The notes under the pieces were generated by a model. It had not been told where the DNA came from. It ran no database searches and saw nothing but the letters and a program-made list of their open reading frames with translations. DNA of 64,000 nucleotides from an uncultured Eubacterium sp. GTDB taxonomy: Bacteria; Bacillota; Clostridia; Lachnospirales; Lachnospiraceae. The stretch's first letter is position 1. Each line of letters opens with the position of its first letter. The stretch is from NCBI GenBank assembly GCA_934320655.1, contig CAKRFN010000001.1, forward strand, positions 1 to 64,000, given 5' to 3'. The translations under genes were made by a program, and so were the position numbers. Below are positions 50,097-57,770 of this stretch, in pieces.

Positions 50097-52028
50097 ATGG
50101 CATCTGAAAATTATCAGGCTGCGAGAAGGCTGGCGCAGAAAGCAGCCAGATCGGCAGTCTCAAATGGAAAATATCCGTATTTGCCCGCACTTGACGAGTT
50201 TGTCCCCAGAGATGCGATCTGTGGGGAGGAACCGCTTGGCGTCATCGACATACCGCTGAGCAAGGTAGCGGGTACACGTACGAGCGGGCGGAAAAATTCG
50301 TTTGCCAATAACTTTATGCCGCTGCTCGACGAGGGGACGGAGTTTTCGCGCAAGTGGAGCAATCTCTACGAAGCACAGATGACGGAGGGCATCCGTGATC
50401 CGATCCTCGCATACGAGTACATGATGCGCTACTATGTGCAGGAGGGCAATAAGCGTGTCAGTGTGCTCAAATTTGTGGAGGCGGCGAGCATTTCTGCGAA
50501 TGTGATCCGGCTGCTCCCGAAAAAGACGGATGATCTGCAGGTGCAGATCTATTATGAATATGTGGATTTTTATGAGGCATCCAAGCTGTGTCTGCTTGAT
50601 TTTTCGACACTGGGTGCTTATGAGGAGCTGTGCAAATTCTACGATAAAGGCTGGAAACAGCCGTGGACGGAGGAAGAACGCAGGCAGCTGCGCAGCGATT
50701 TCCAGCGGTTTGAACAGGTATTCATCCACATGGGCGGCGAGCGGCTGCGCGTGACGGCGGCGGATGCTTTTTTGGTGTATCTGCGTGTCTATGGCAGGAA
50801 AGAGCTGCCGTACCGGTCCAATTCCGACCTCAGAAATGAGATTGACCGTATCTGGCATGAGTTTCTGACGCAGGCGCAGGACCGGTCAATGAAGCTGCTG
50901 TTAGAGCCGACGGAGACAACGACGACCGCATCGCTGATCAAGAAGCTGCCATTTCTCGGCGGATCGAATAACCGCAAGCTGCGGGTAGGCTTTATCTACG
51001 GAAAGACCCCGCAGACATCCGCGTGGACGTATGCGCACGAGCTTGGCAGACTGTATCTGGAGAGTGTGTTCGGAGATCAGATCGAGACAAAGACCTATTG
51101 CCATGCGGACTATACGTTTTCGCCGTTAGATATTTTAGAGCAGGCGATCGATGACGGAAACGAGATCATTTTTACAACGATCCCGTATCTGAGTGCTGCC
51201 AGCCTTAAGGCGGCAGTCGCACATCCGGAGGTCAAGATCTTAAACTGTTCGACGAACTCGACCTACAACAGCATCCGTACCTATTACTGCCGGATGTATG
51301 AACCGAAGTTTTTGCTCGGTCTGATCGCGGGCTCACTCGCCGGATCAGATCGGATCGGCTATATTGCGGATTATCCGATTTTTAGCACGATCTCCAATAT
51401 CAATGCGTTTGCACTTGGGGCAAAGATGGTGAACCCGCAGGCAAAGATTCAGCTCGTCTGGTCATCACTCAAAGGTGTAGAGCGACCAGAAGAACAACTG
51501 GATGCGGACATCCGTCTGGTTTCTGACAAGGACTTTATCGTTCCGGAGCATCCGAGCCGCAGATTTGGCTTGTATGAGCGTGGTGGGGAGGAACTGCACA
51601 GCATAGCTACGACCGTCTGCCACTGGGGAAAATTCTACGAACAGATTTTAGAGGGTATCCGCAAAGATACGTGGACAATGGATCTGACGGTCAACCGGAA
51701 CCGGGCGATCAACTACTGGTGGGGCATGTCGGCAGATGTGACGGAGCTCATCTGTTCGGGTAAGATACCGTTTGAGACGAGACGGCTCGTAACGGTTATG
51801 ACCGAGCTCATACGAAAAGGACAGTTCCGCCTGTTCGATACTGAACTGACAGACAATGAGGGTGTGTGCCGCCAGAAGGAGGGCGCACATATGAGCCATG
51901 CGCAGATCGTGAAGATGGACTGGCTGTTAGACAATGTCGAGGGCAGGATACCGACGTTTGGCGAGTTGAAGGACGAGGCGTTGCCGCTTGTGATGCTGCA
52001 GGGTGATGTCGCACCGGATGAATCATAG
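50097..52028 (+). CDS. Cytoplasmic ParB-like / PnrA-like (BMP) fusion protein
   Basis: The 643-residue protein has no signal peptide or membrane helix. Residues ~85-140 resemble a ParB/sulfiredoxin-type fold: GIRDPILAYEYMMRYYVQEG then NKRVSVLKFVEAASISANVI, comparable with ParB boxes that read 'G.r.PI.V...G.yvvdG..R..A'. From ~295, LRVGFIYGKTPQTSAWTYAH and NSIRTYYCRMYEPKFLLGLI with GSLAGSDRIGYIADYPIFST are the BMP/PnrA nucleoside-receptor domain, normally an exported lipoprotein. Placing this receptor in the cytoplasm suggests an intracellular nucleoside sensor. No ABC permease genes adjoin. The ParB link is inference. Confidence 0.7.
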   Translation: MASENYQAARRLAQKAARSAVSNGKYPYLPALDEFVPRDAICGEEPLGVIDIPLSKVAGTRTSGRKNSFANNFMPLLDEGTEFSRKWSNLYEAQMTEGIRDPILAYEYMMRYYVQEGNKRVSVLKFVEAASISANVIRLLPKKTDDLQVQIYYEYVDFYEASKLCLLDFSTLGAYEELCKFYDKGWKQPWTEEERRQLRSDFQRFEQVFIHMGGERLRVTAADAFLVYLRVYGRKELPYRSNSDLRNEIDRIWHEFLTQAQDRSMKLLLEPTETTTTASLIKKLPFLGGSNNRKLRVGFIYGKTPQTSAWTYAHELGRLYLESVFGDQIETKTYCHADYTFSPLDILEQAIDDGNEIIFTTIPYLSAASLKAAVAHPEVKILNCSTNSTYNSIRTYYCRMYEPKFLLGLIAGSLAGSDRIGYIADYPIFSTISNINAFALGAKMVNPQAKIQLVWSSLKGVERPEEQLDADIRLVSDKDFIVPEHPSRRFGLYERGGEELHSIATTVCHWGKFYEQILEGIRKDTWTMDLTVNRNRAINYWWGMSADVTELICSGKIPFETRRLVTVMTELIRKGQFRLFDTELTDNEGVCRQKEGAHMSHAQIVKMDWLLDNVEGRIPTFGELKDEALPLVMLQGDVAPDES

Positions 52029-52052
52029 AAGCATGAGGGAGAACTACCGTGT

Positions 52053-52643
52053 ATGAAAATATTGACACTGGCAGATGTTGAGTCAAAAGCCTTATGGGAA
52101 CATCTGGATCGGGATTATCTGAGAAAATTTGACATGATACTGGCGGCGGGAGACTTAAAGCCCGATTATCTCGAGTATCTGAGTCTGTATGCGCCTGCGG
52201 ATATTCTGCACGTGTTTGGCAATCACGACCACACGCACGGCAAACAGAGTCCGGGTGGCTGTGTCTGCATCGAGGACCGTATCTACGAGTATAAGGGTGT
52301 CCGGATCCTTGGGCTGGGCGGCAGCATCCGCTACAAGCCGGGACCGGATCAGTATACGGAGGGCGAGATGGAGCACCGGATCCGAAAGCTCCGCAGACAG
52401 CTGAAACGCAGTGGCGGATTCGATATTCTGCTTACACACTCGCCTGCAAGAGGGCTTGGTGATGCCTCGGATCCGACGCATACCGGCTTCGAATGCCTGA
52501 AAAAGCTGCTCGATGATTATCAGCCGAAATACATGATACATGGGCATGTACATATGAATTACGGTGTGAACAAGGAGCGTGTGCGTGCCTACGGTTCCAC
52601 GACGATCATCAATGCCTATGAAAAATATGAGTTTGAATATTAG
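52053..52643 (+). CDS. Metallophosphoesterase
   Basis: The 196-residue protein has calcineurin-like metal motifs: MKILTLADVES (first Asp; the usual D-x-H is changed to D-x-E), AAGDLKPDY, FGNHDHTHG, LLTHSPARG and IHGHVHMNYG near the end. The second half is complete, so metal binding is likely despite the altered first motif. It resembles YfcE/ICC-type phosphodiesterases; substrate unknown. It follows the fusion protein by 24 bases and ends exactly where the structured element begins. Confidence 0.85.
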   Translation: MKILTLADVESKALWEHLDRDYLRKFDMILAAGDLKPDYLEYLSLYAPADILHVFGNHDHTHGKQSPGGCVCIEDRIYEYKGVRILGLGGSIRYKPGPDQYTEGEMEHRIRKLRRQLKRSGGFDILLTHSPARGLGDASDPTHTGFECLKKLLDDYQPKYMIHGHVHMNYGVNKERVRAYGSTTIINAYEKYEFEY

Positions 52644-52807
52644 GTAACAGTTTAGCCATCACCTAGAAAATATGCGAGTCATGCTTGCATGAATGAGCAT
52701 ATTTCGCAGGTGATGAGGTGAGCGCCCGATGATGAGCAAAGTTAACTGCGTAGCAGTGGGAAAACGCCGTTAGGCGTCTTTGCGAATGGTGCGACCTGAA
52801 CTGTTAC
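52644..52807 (+). repeat. 164-bp structured element with terminal inverted repeats
   Basis: The ends are 12-bp inverted repeats with one mismatch: GTAACAGTTTAG (52644-52655) and CTGAACTGTTAC (52796-52807). Inside, arm 1 is a nested hairpin: CATCACCT/AGGTGATG (52657/52708), AAATATGC/GCATATTT (52668/52697), TCATGC/GCATGA (52679/52687). Arm 2 is closed by GCAAAG/CTTTGC (52736/52778) and holds ACTGC-GTA-GCAGT and ACGCC-GTTA-GGCGT. A T7 run follows at 52811. There is no coding potential. It may be a non-autonomous MITE-like repeat or a structured RNA; it begins right after a stop codon. Confidence 0.7.
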
Positions 52808-52837
52808 TTATTTTTTTGACGAAAATGAGAAAATTCG

Positions 52838-52866
52838 TTGAAAAAAGGGTCACTTTATTTTATTAT
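52838..52866 (+). promoter_or_regulatory. Sigma-A promoter of nfnAB
   Basis: TTGAAA (52838-52843), 17-base spacer, TATTAT (52861-52866). The leader to ATG 52976 is ~100 bases; I see no recognisable riboswitch or Rex site in it. Confidence 0.65.
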
Positions 52867-52975
52867 GGTATTAGTGTGCTATATCATAGTGCGGAAAGAA
52901 CAACATGCGACTGTGAAGGTACTGCATGGTTGCAGCATCTCGTGATGAGAGGATTGAATGAATGGAGGAAAAAGT

Positions 52976-53869
52976 ATGTACCCGATCGTGAAAAAAGAGA
53001 TTTTGGCTGATAAGATCTTCCTGATGGAAGTGAAGGCAGAGCGCTGTGCAAAGTCCTGTCTGCCGGGTCAGTTCATCATTGTAAAAACGGATGAAAAAGG
53101 TGAGCGTATTCCGCTGACGATCTGCGATTATGACAGAGAGGCAGGAACGGTGACGATTGTTGTACAGGCAGTCGGCGCTTCCACTGAGCGTATGTTAATG
53201 AATATCGATACGATGGAATCCTTCCAGGATTTTGTCGGACCGCTCGGATGCCCTTCGGAGTTATGCCTGGAGGAGAATCTGGAGGAGACAAAGAAAAAGA
53301 AGATCGTGTTTATCGCCGGAGGACTCGGAACTGCGCCGGTATATCCGCAGGTAAAATGGCTGCATGAGCACGGTGTGGATGTAGATGTGATCATGGGTTC
53401 AAGAACCAAGGATCTGCTGTTTTATATGGATGAGATGAAGGCAGTCGCAAAGAACTGTTATATCTGTACGGATGACGGCAGCTTTGGTTTCCACGGAGTA
53501 GGTACTGCACAGTTGCAGGCACTCTATGATGAGGGACAGACCTATGACCAGTGTGTAGCGATCGGTCCGATGATTATGATGAAATTTGTCTGCCTGCTGA
53601 CGCAGAAACTGAACCTGCCGACGATCGTTTCCATGAACCCGATCATGGTAGACGGAACCGGTATGTGCGGTGCCTGCCGTCTGGTAGTTGGAGACAAGGT
53701 AAAATTTGCATGTGTAGACGGACCGGAGTTCGACGGACATCTGGTAGATTTTGATCAGGCAATGAAGAGAATGCAGCAGTATAAGACCGAGGAAGGCAGA
53801 GCCAAGCTCGCGTTAGAAGAGGGCGATACGCATCACGGCGGCTGCGGACATTGTGGAGGTGACAAATAA
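52976..53869 (+). CDS. nfnA: NfnA-like FAD/NAD- and 2Fe-2S-binding subunit
   Basis: The protein has 297 residues from ATG 52976 (AATGGAGG upstream). The FAD-binding domain has CLPGQFIIVKTDEKGERIPL. The NAD domain has VFIAGGLGTAPVYPQVKWL and VIMGSRTKDLL. The C-terminal iron-sulfur ligands are MCGACRLVVGDKVKFACVDG, with an extra Cys/His tail (HHGGCGHCGG). It is the small subunit of NADH-dependent ferredoxin:NADP+ oxidoreductase, which couples NADPH, NADH and ferredoxin by electron bifurcation. It overlaps the next gene by one base. Confidence 0.88.
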   Translation: MYPIVKKEILADKIFLMEVKAERCAKSCLPGQFIIVKTDEKGERIPLTICDYDREAGTVTIVVQAVGASTERMLMNIDTMESFQDFVGPLGCPSELCLEENLEETKKKKIVFIAGGLGTAPVYPQVKWLHEHGVDVDVIMGSRTKDLLFYMDEMKAVAKNCYICTDDGSFGFHGVGTAQLQALYDEGQTYDQCVAIGPMIMMKFVCLLTQKLNLPTIVSMNPIMVDGTGMCGACRLVVGDKVKFACVDGPEFDGHLVDFDQAMKRMQQYKTEEGRAKLALEEGDTHHGGCGHCGGDK

Positions 53870-55254
53870 TGGAAGGAATGACAAGAGTACCTGTTCGTGA
53901 GCAGGATCCGAAGGTGCGTGCGACCAATTTTGAGGAAGTATGTCTCGGATATAATGAGGAAGAAGCCGTTGAGGAGGCAAAGCGCTGTCTCAACTGTAAG
54001 AACCCGCTGTGTGTACAGGGATGCCCGGTATCGATCAATATTCCGGCATTTATCCAGCAGGTAAAAGAGCGCAACTTTGAGGAAGCATATCAGATTATCA
54101 GCCAGTCATCCGCACTGCCTGCTGTCTGTGGCCGTGTATGTCCGCAGGAGAGCCAGTGTGAGGGCAAATGTATCCGCGGCATCAAGGGTGAGCCGGTATC
54201 GATCGGAAAGCTCGAGCGCTTCGTTGCTGACTGGGCACGTGAGAATGGCATTAAGCCGAAAAAGGCAGAAAAATTAAACGGACATAAGGTCGCTGTGATC
54301 GGTTCCGGCCCCGCAGGTCTGACCTGTGCCGGAGATCTGGCAAAGCTCGGCTATGAGGTGACGATTTTTGAGGCACTGCACGAGGCGGGCGGTGTGCTCA
54401 GCTACGGTATTCCGGAGTTCCGTCTGCCCAAGACGAAGGTCGTAGCGGCAGAGGTAGAGAATGTAAAATCACTCGGTGTCAAGATCGAAACAAACGTTGT
54501 CATCGGAAAGTCTACGACGATCGACCAGTTGATCGAGGATGAGGGCTTTGAGGCTGTATTTATCGGTTCCGGAGCAGGACTTCCCAGATTCATGGGTATC
54601 CCCGGTGAGCAGGCAAACGGTGTGTTCTCCGCAAACGAGTTCCTGACCAGAAACAACCTGATGAAAGCATTTATGGATGGCTATGATACACCGATCAGCC
54701 GCGGCAAAAAGGTCGTTGTTGTCGGCGGTGGAAACGTGGCAATGGATGCCGCCAGAACCGCACTTCGTCTCGGCGCTGAGGTACATGTCGTATACCGCCG
54801 TGGTGAGGCAGAGCTGCCCGCGCGTGTGGAGGAAGTACATCACGCAAAGGAAGAAGGCATCATTTTTGACCTGCTGCAGAATCCGACCGAGATTCTCGTT
54901 GATGACAATGGCTGGGTAAAGGGTATCCGCATCATTAAGATGGAGCTCGGTGAGCCTGACGAGTCAGGCAGAAGAAGTCCGGTAGAGATCCCCGGATCAG
55001 AGTATGAGATCGAGGCAGATACCGTGATCATGTCACTCGGAACTTCTCCGAACCCGCTGATTTCTTCTACGACAAAGGGACTGGAGACAAACCGCAGAAA
55101 ATGTATCGTAGCGACAGAGGATACCGGAGCAACTTCAAAGGAAGGCGTTTATGCCGGTGGAGATGCCGTGACAGGTGCAGCGACAGTTATCCTTGCAATG
55201 GGAGCAGGTAAGGCTGCCGCAAAGGGAATTGATGCATATTTATCTGCAAAATAA
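53869..55254 (+). CDS. nfnB: NfnB-like / glutamate synthase small-subunit-like flavoprotein
   Basis: The 461-residue protein has N-terminal 4Fe-4S ligands CLNCKNPLCVQGCPVSINIP and CGRVCPQESQCEGKCIRG. An FAD site (VAVIGSGPAGLTCAGDLAKL) and NADPH site (VVVVGGGNVAMDAARTALRL) follow, ending with GVYAGGDAVTGAATVILAMG. It is often annotated as NADPH-dependent glutamate synthase (GltA). Directly after NfnA, with no glutamate synthase large subunit nearby, the NfnAB reading is better supported. It is a cytoplasmic redox-balancing enzyme in fermenting anaerobes. Confidence 0.92.
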   Translation: MEGMTRVPVREQDPKVRATNFEEVCLGYNEEEAVEEAKRCLNCKNPLCVQGCPVSINIPAFIQQVKERNFEEAYQIISQSSALPAVCGRVCPQESQCEGKCIRGIKGEPVSIGKLERFVADWARENGIKPKKAEKLNGHKVAVIGSGPAGLTCAGDLAKLGYEVTIFEALHEAGGVLSYGIPEFRLPKTKVVAAEVENVKSLGVKIETNVVIGKSTTIDQLIEDEGFEAVFIGSGAGLPRFMGIPGEQANGVFSANEFLTRNNLMKAFMDGYDTPISRGKKVVVVGGGNVAMDAARTALRLGAEVHVVYRRGEAELPARVEEVHHAKEEGIIFDLLQNPTEILVDDNGWVKGIRIIKMELGEPDESGRRSPVEIPGSEYEIEADTVIMSLGTSPNPLISSTTKGLETNRRKCIVATEDTGATSKEGVYAGGDAVTGAATVILAMGAGKAAAKGIDAYLSAK

Positions 55255-55278
55255 CAAAAGACAAAGGGAAGTTTAGGG

Positions 55279-56502
55279 ATGAAAAAACTATGGGAAAAGT
55301 GGACGGGCATCAGCCTTGTTGTCCGCATTGTAATTGGTCTGGTGATCGGAGCAATTTTGGGAATTGTTGTTCCGCAGGCGGCAGCGATTGGTATTCTGGG
55401 AGATATTTTTGTCGGTGCATTAAAGGCAATCGCACCGTTACTCGTATTCTTCCTCGTGATCAGTTCGCTCAGTAATGCGACAAACAGCCACGGCGGTGTG
55501 ATCCGTACCGTTATCATACTGTACATGTTCAGTACGTTTCTGGCAGCGATCATTGCAGTTATTGCAAGCAAGCTGTTTCCGGTTCAGCTCATTCTGGTGG
55601 ATGCGGTCACAGACACGGCAGCACCGCAGGGTATTTTCGAGGTGCTGAAAAACCTGTTGTTAAACATCGTGGCAAACCCGATCAGTTCACTGGCAAATGC
55701 AAACTATGTCGGTATTCTCGCATGGGCAGTATTGATCGGACTTGCATTTAAGGCTGCCAATGATGCGACAAAGAAAGTGCTGGGTGATATTTCCAACGGA
55801 TTGTCACAGGTGGTTACATGGATCATCAATCTGGCGCCGTTTGGTATTCTCGGTCTGGTGTTTACGACTGTATCACAGAACGGACTGGATATCTTTACAT
55901 CTTACGGAAAGCTGTTGTTAGTGTTAGTCGGATGTATGCTGTTTATCTACTTTGTGACCAATCCGATTCTCGTATACTGGTGTATCCGTAAGAACCCGTA
56001 TCCGCTGATCTTTAAGTGTTTAAAGAAGAGTGCAATCACTGCATTCTTTACGCGCAGCTCCGCTGCCAATATTCCGGTCAACATGAAGGCATGTGAGGAG
56101 TTCGGTCTGGATAAGGATACTTATTCTGTGACGATTCCGTTAGGTGCTACGATCAACATGGACGGCGCTGCGATCACGATTACCGTTATGACGATGGCAA
56201 CTGCCTACACGATGGGTATCGGTGTGGATATTCCCTCAGCAATCATTCTCAGTATTCTGGCTGCATTGTCAGCCTGTGGTGCCTCCGGTGTTGCAGGTGG
56301 TTCACTGCTGCTGATCCCGCTTGCATGTTCACTGTTTGGTATTTCGGATGCGATCGCTTATCAGGTCGTCGGAGTCGGATTTATCATCGGAGTCATTCAG
56401 GACTCAGTAGAGACTGCACTGAATTCATCTTCGGATCTGCTGTTGTCTGCATCTGCTGAGATGCGCCAGTGGAGACTGGAAGGAAAAGAAGTGAAATTTT
56501 AA
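55279..56502 (+). CDS. sstT: Serine/threonine:Na+ symporter SstT
   Basis: The 407-residue protein is of the dicarboxylate/amino acid:cation symporter family with about eight membrane helices and two re-entrant loops. It starts LWEKWTGISLVVRIVIGLVI. The hairpin/TM7 signature is TRSSAANIPVNMKACEEFGL and SVTIPLGATINMDGAAITIT, with LSACGASGVAGGSLLLIPLA near the end, which matches SstT as I know it. It imports serine and threonine with sodium. It follows nfnB by 24 bases and ends at a strong terminator. Confidence 0.92.
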   Translation: MKKLWEKWTGISLVVRIVIGLVIGAILGIVVPQAAAIGILGDIFVGALKAIAPLLVFFLVISSLSNATNSHGGVIRTVIILYMFSTFLAAIIAVIASKLFPVQLILVDAVTDTAAPQGIFEVLKNLLLNIVANPISSLANANYVGILAWAVLIGLAFKAANDATKKVLGDISNGLSQVVTWIINLAPFGILGLVFTTVSQNGLDIFTSYGKLLLVLVGCMLFIYFVTNPILVYWCIRKNPYPLIFKCLKKSAITAFFTRSSAANIPVNMKACEEFGLDKDTYSVTIPLGATINMDGAAITITVMTMATAYTMGIGVDIPSAIILSILAALSACGASGVAGGSLLLIPLACSLFGISDAIAYQVVGVGFIIGVIQDSVETALNSSSDLLLSASAEMRQWRLEGKEVKF

Positions 56503-56505
56503 TAT

Positions 56506-56541
56506 AAAAAATGGATTCTGCAAACGCAGAATCCATTTTTT
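56506..56541 (+). terminator. Bidirectional terminator between convergent genes
   Basis: AAAAAATGGATTCTGC (56506-56521) pairs perfectly with GCAGAATCCATTTTTT (56526-56541), loop AAAC. It serves sstT on the plus strand and the aminotransferase on the minus strand. Confidence 0.92.
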
Positions 56542-56546
56542 GTGCT

Positions 56547-57653
56547 TTATTCTAAGATACATTCCATCAGCCGGTCGTTCATTTCCGGTGACATGATACA
56601 GAAACGGATGTAACGGTCGTCGAGGAACGGGAAGGTTGAGCAGTCGCGGATCATCATGCCGCGGCGAATTGCTTTGTCAAACAGCGACTCGCTTGTCTGA
56701 TCCTCACGCAGCAATCTGACGAGCAGGAAGTTGGCGGACGGCTCATACACACGGTAATCCGGATGAGAGGAGAGCATGTTGTACATGCGTTCCCGCTCAG
56801 AGGAAATCAGTGCACGTGTCTGTTCGACATATTCCTGATCGGTAAACATGATCTCACCGGCGATCGCGGCTAAGGAGCTGATGCTCCACGGGTTCTGTCT
56901 GGTGCTCAGATTCTTTAACAGATCACGGTTGCCGGTGATCGCATAGCCGAGACGCAGTCCCGGTGCGGCGAAAAATTTGCTCGTGCCACGGAGAATGATC
57001 AGATTGTCATAGAACTTTGTCAGTGGAACCGCGGTGACGCGCTCTACATCGGTCGCGAACTCCACATACGTTTCATCGACCATCACAAAAATGCCGTGCT
57101 CTTTACATGCGTCGAGAATGCGGCGCATCTGTTTACCGGTGATACACGTACTGGTCGGATTGTTCGGGTTGCAGATAATGAGCATGTCGATCGATTCGTT
57201 CAGCTTCGAGATAAAATCATCCGGCTGCATACAGAAGCCGTCACTCTCGCGCAGCGGATAGTAGATCGTCGTGCCGCCGCCGAGCTTGACCTCGCGCTCG
57301 TATTCGGAATAGGTTGGTCCGATGATCATGGCTTTTTTCGGATGCTCGATCTGGATGATCAGCGAGATCAGCTCCGTAGAACCGTTTCCGACGAGGATAT
57401 TTTTCATGTCTGCGCCTACATAATCGGCAATGCAATTACGCAGGGAGGTGTATTCACGATCCGGATAGGTGGTGATGGCATCTACATGTGAAGCGAGCGT
57501 CTCGCGCAGCTTGGGCGAGATACCGAGCGGATTTACGTTGGCGGAAAAACTGGTGATATCCTCCTTGCGGATGCCATAGATCTTTTCGATCTTCTCAAGA
57601 TCACTGCCGTGAAAATGCTCTTTGGGTTTTATTTTCTGATTGTTCTGATCCAC
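56547..57653 (-). CDS. PLP-dependent aminotransferase, HisC/CobD-like
   Basis: The protein has 368 residues from GTG 57653 on the minus strand, fixed by TAGGAGG 10 bases upstream. The N-terminus EHFHGSDLEKIEKIYGIRKE then DITSFSANVNPLGISPKLRE is typical of the threonine-phosphate decarboxylase (CobD) and HisC group. Fold type I markers are LVGNGSTELISL, ICNPNNPTS, VDETYVEF and the PLP lysine in LRGTSKFFAAPGLRLGYA. No cobalamin or histidine genes are near. It could be an aminotransferase or an L-threonine-O-3-phosphate decarboxylase. It is divergent from the DUF5717-type operon. Confidence 0.88.
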   Translation of the reverse strand: MDQNNQKIKPKEHFHGSDLEKIEKIYGIRKEDITSFSANVNPLGISPKLRETLASHVDAITTYPDREYTSLRNCIADYVGADMKNILVGNGSTELISLIIQIEHPKKAMIIGPTYSEYEREVKLGGGTTIYYPLRESDGFCMQPDDFISKLNESIDMLIICNPNNPTSTCITGKQMRRILDACKEHGIFVMVDETYVEFATDVERVTAVPLTKFYDNLIILRGTSKFFAAPGLRLGYAITGNRDLLKNLSTRQNPWSISSLAAIAGEIMFTDQEYVEQTRALISSERERMYNMLSSHPDYRVYEPSANFLLVRLLREDQTSESLFDKAIRRGMMIRDCSTFPFLDDRYIRFCIMSPEMNDRLMECILE

Positions 57654-57682
57654 GATTCTGGTGCCTCCTAATCCAAAAATGA

Positions 57683-57711
57683 TTGCTAACAACTACTAAA
57701 TATTGTATAAT
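57683..57711 (+). promoter_or_regulatory. Sigma-A promoter of the DUF5717-type operon
   Basis: TTGCTA (57683-57688), 17-base spacer, perfect TATAAT (57706-57711). Confidence 0.65.
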
Positions 57712-57721
57712 GTTATCTGAT

Positions 57722-57749
57722 AGTATACCATAACTATAAATAAATTCAA
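57722..57749 (-). promoter_or_regulatory. Divergent promoter of the aminotransferase gene
   Basis: On the minus strand TTGAAT (57749-57744), 16-base spacer, TATACT (57727-57722). Its transcript runs back through the operon promoter at 57683-57711, so the two divergent units may interfere. Confidence 0.55.
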
Positions 57750-57770
57750 CTAATAAAAACAGGTGTGGAC

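Noticed and set aside
52780..53010. 76-residue ORF before nfnA
   Set aside because: It spans the end of the structured element, a promoter and the nfnA ribosome binding site; no coding signature.
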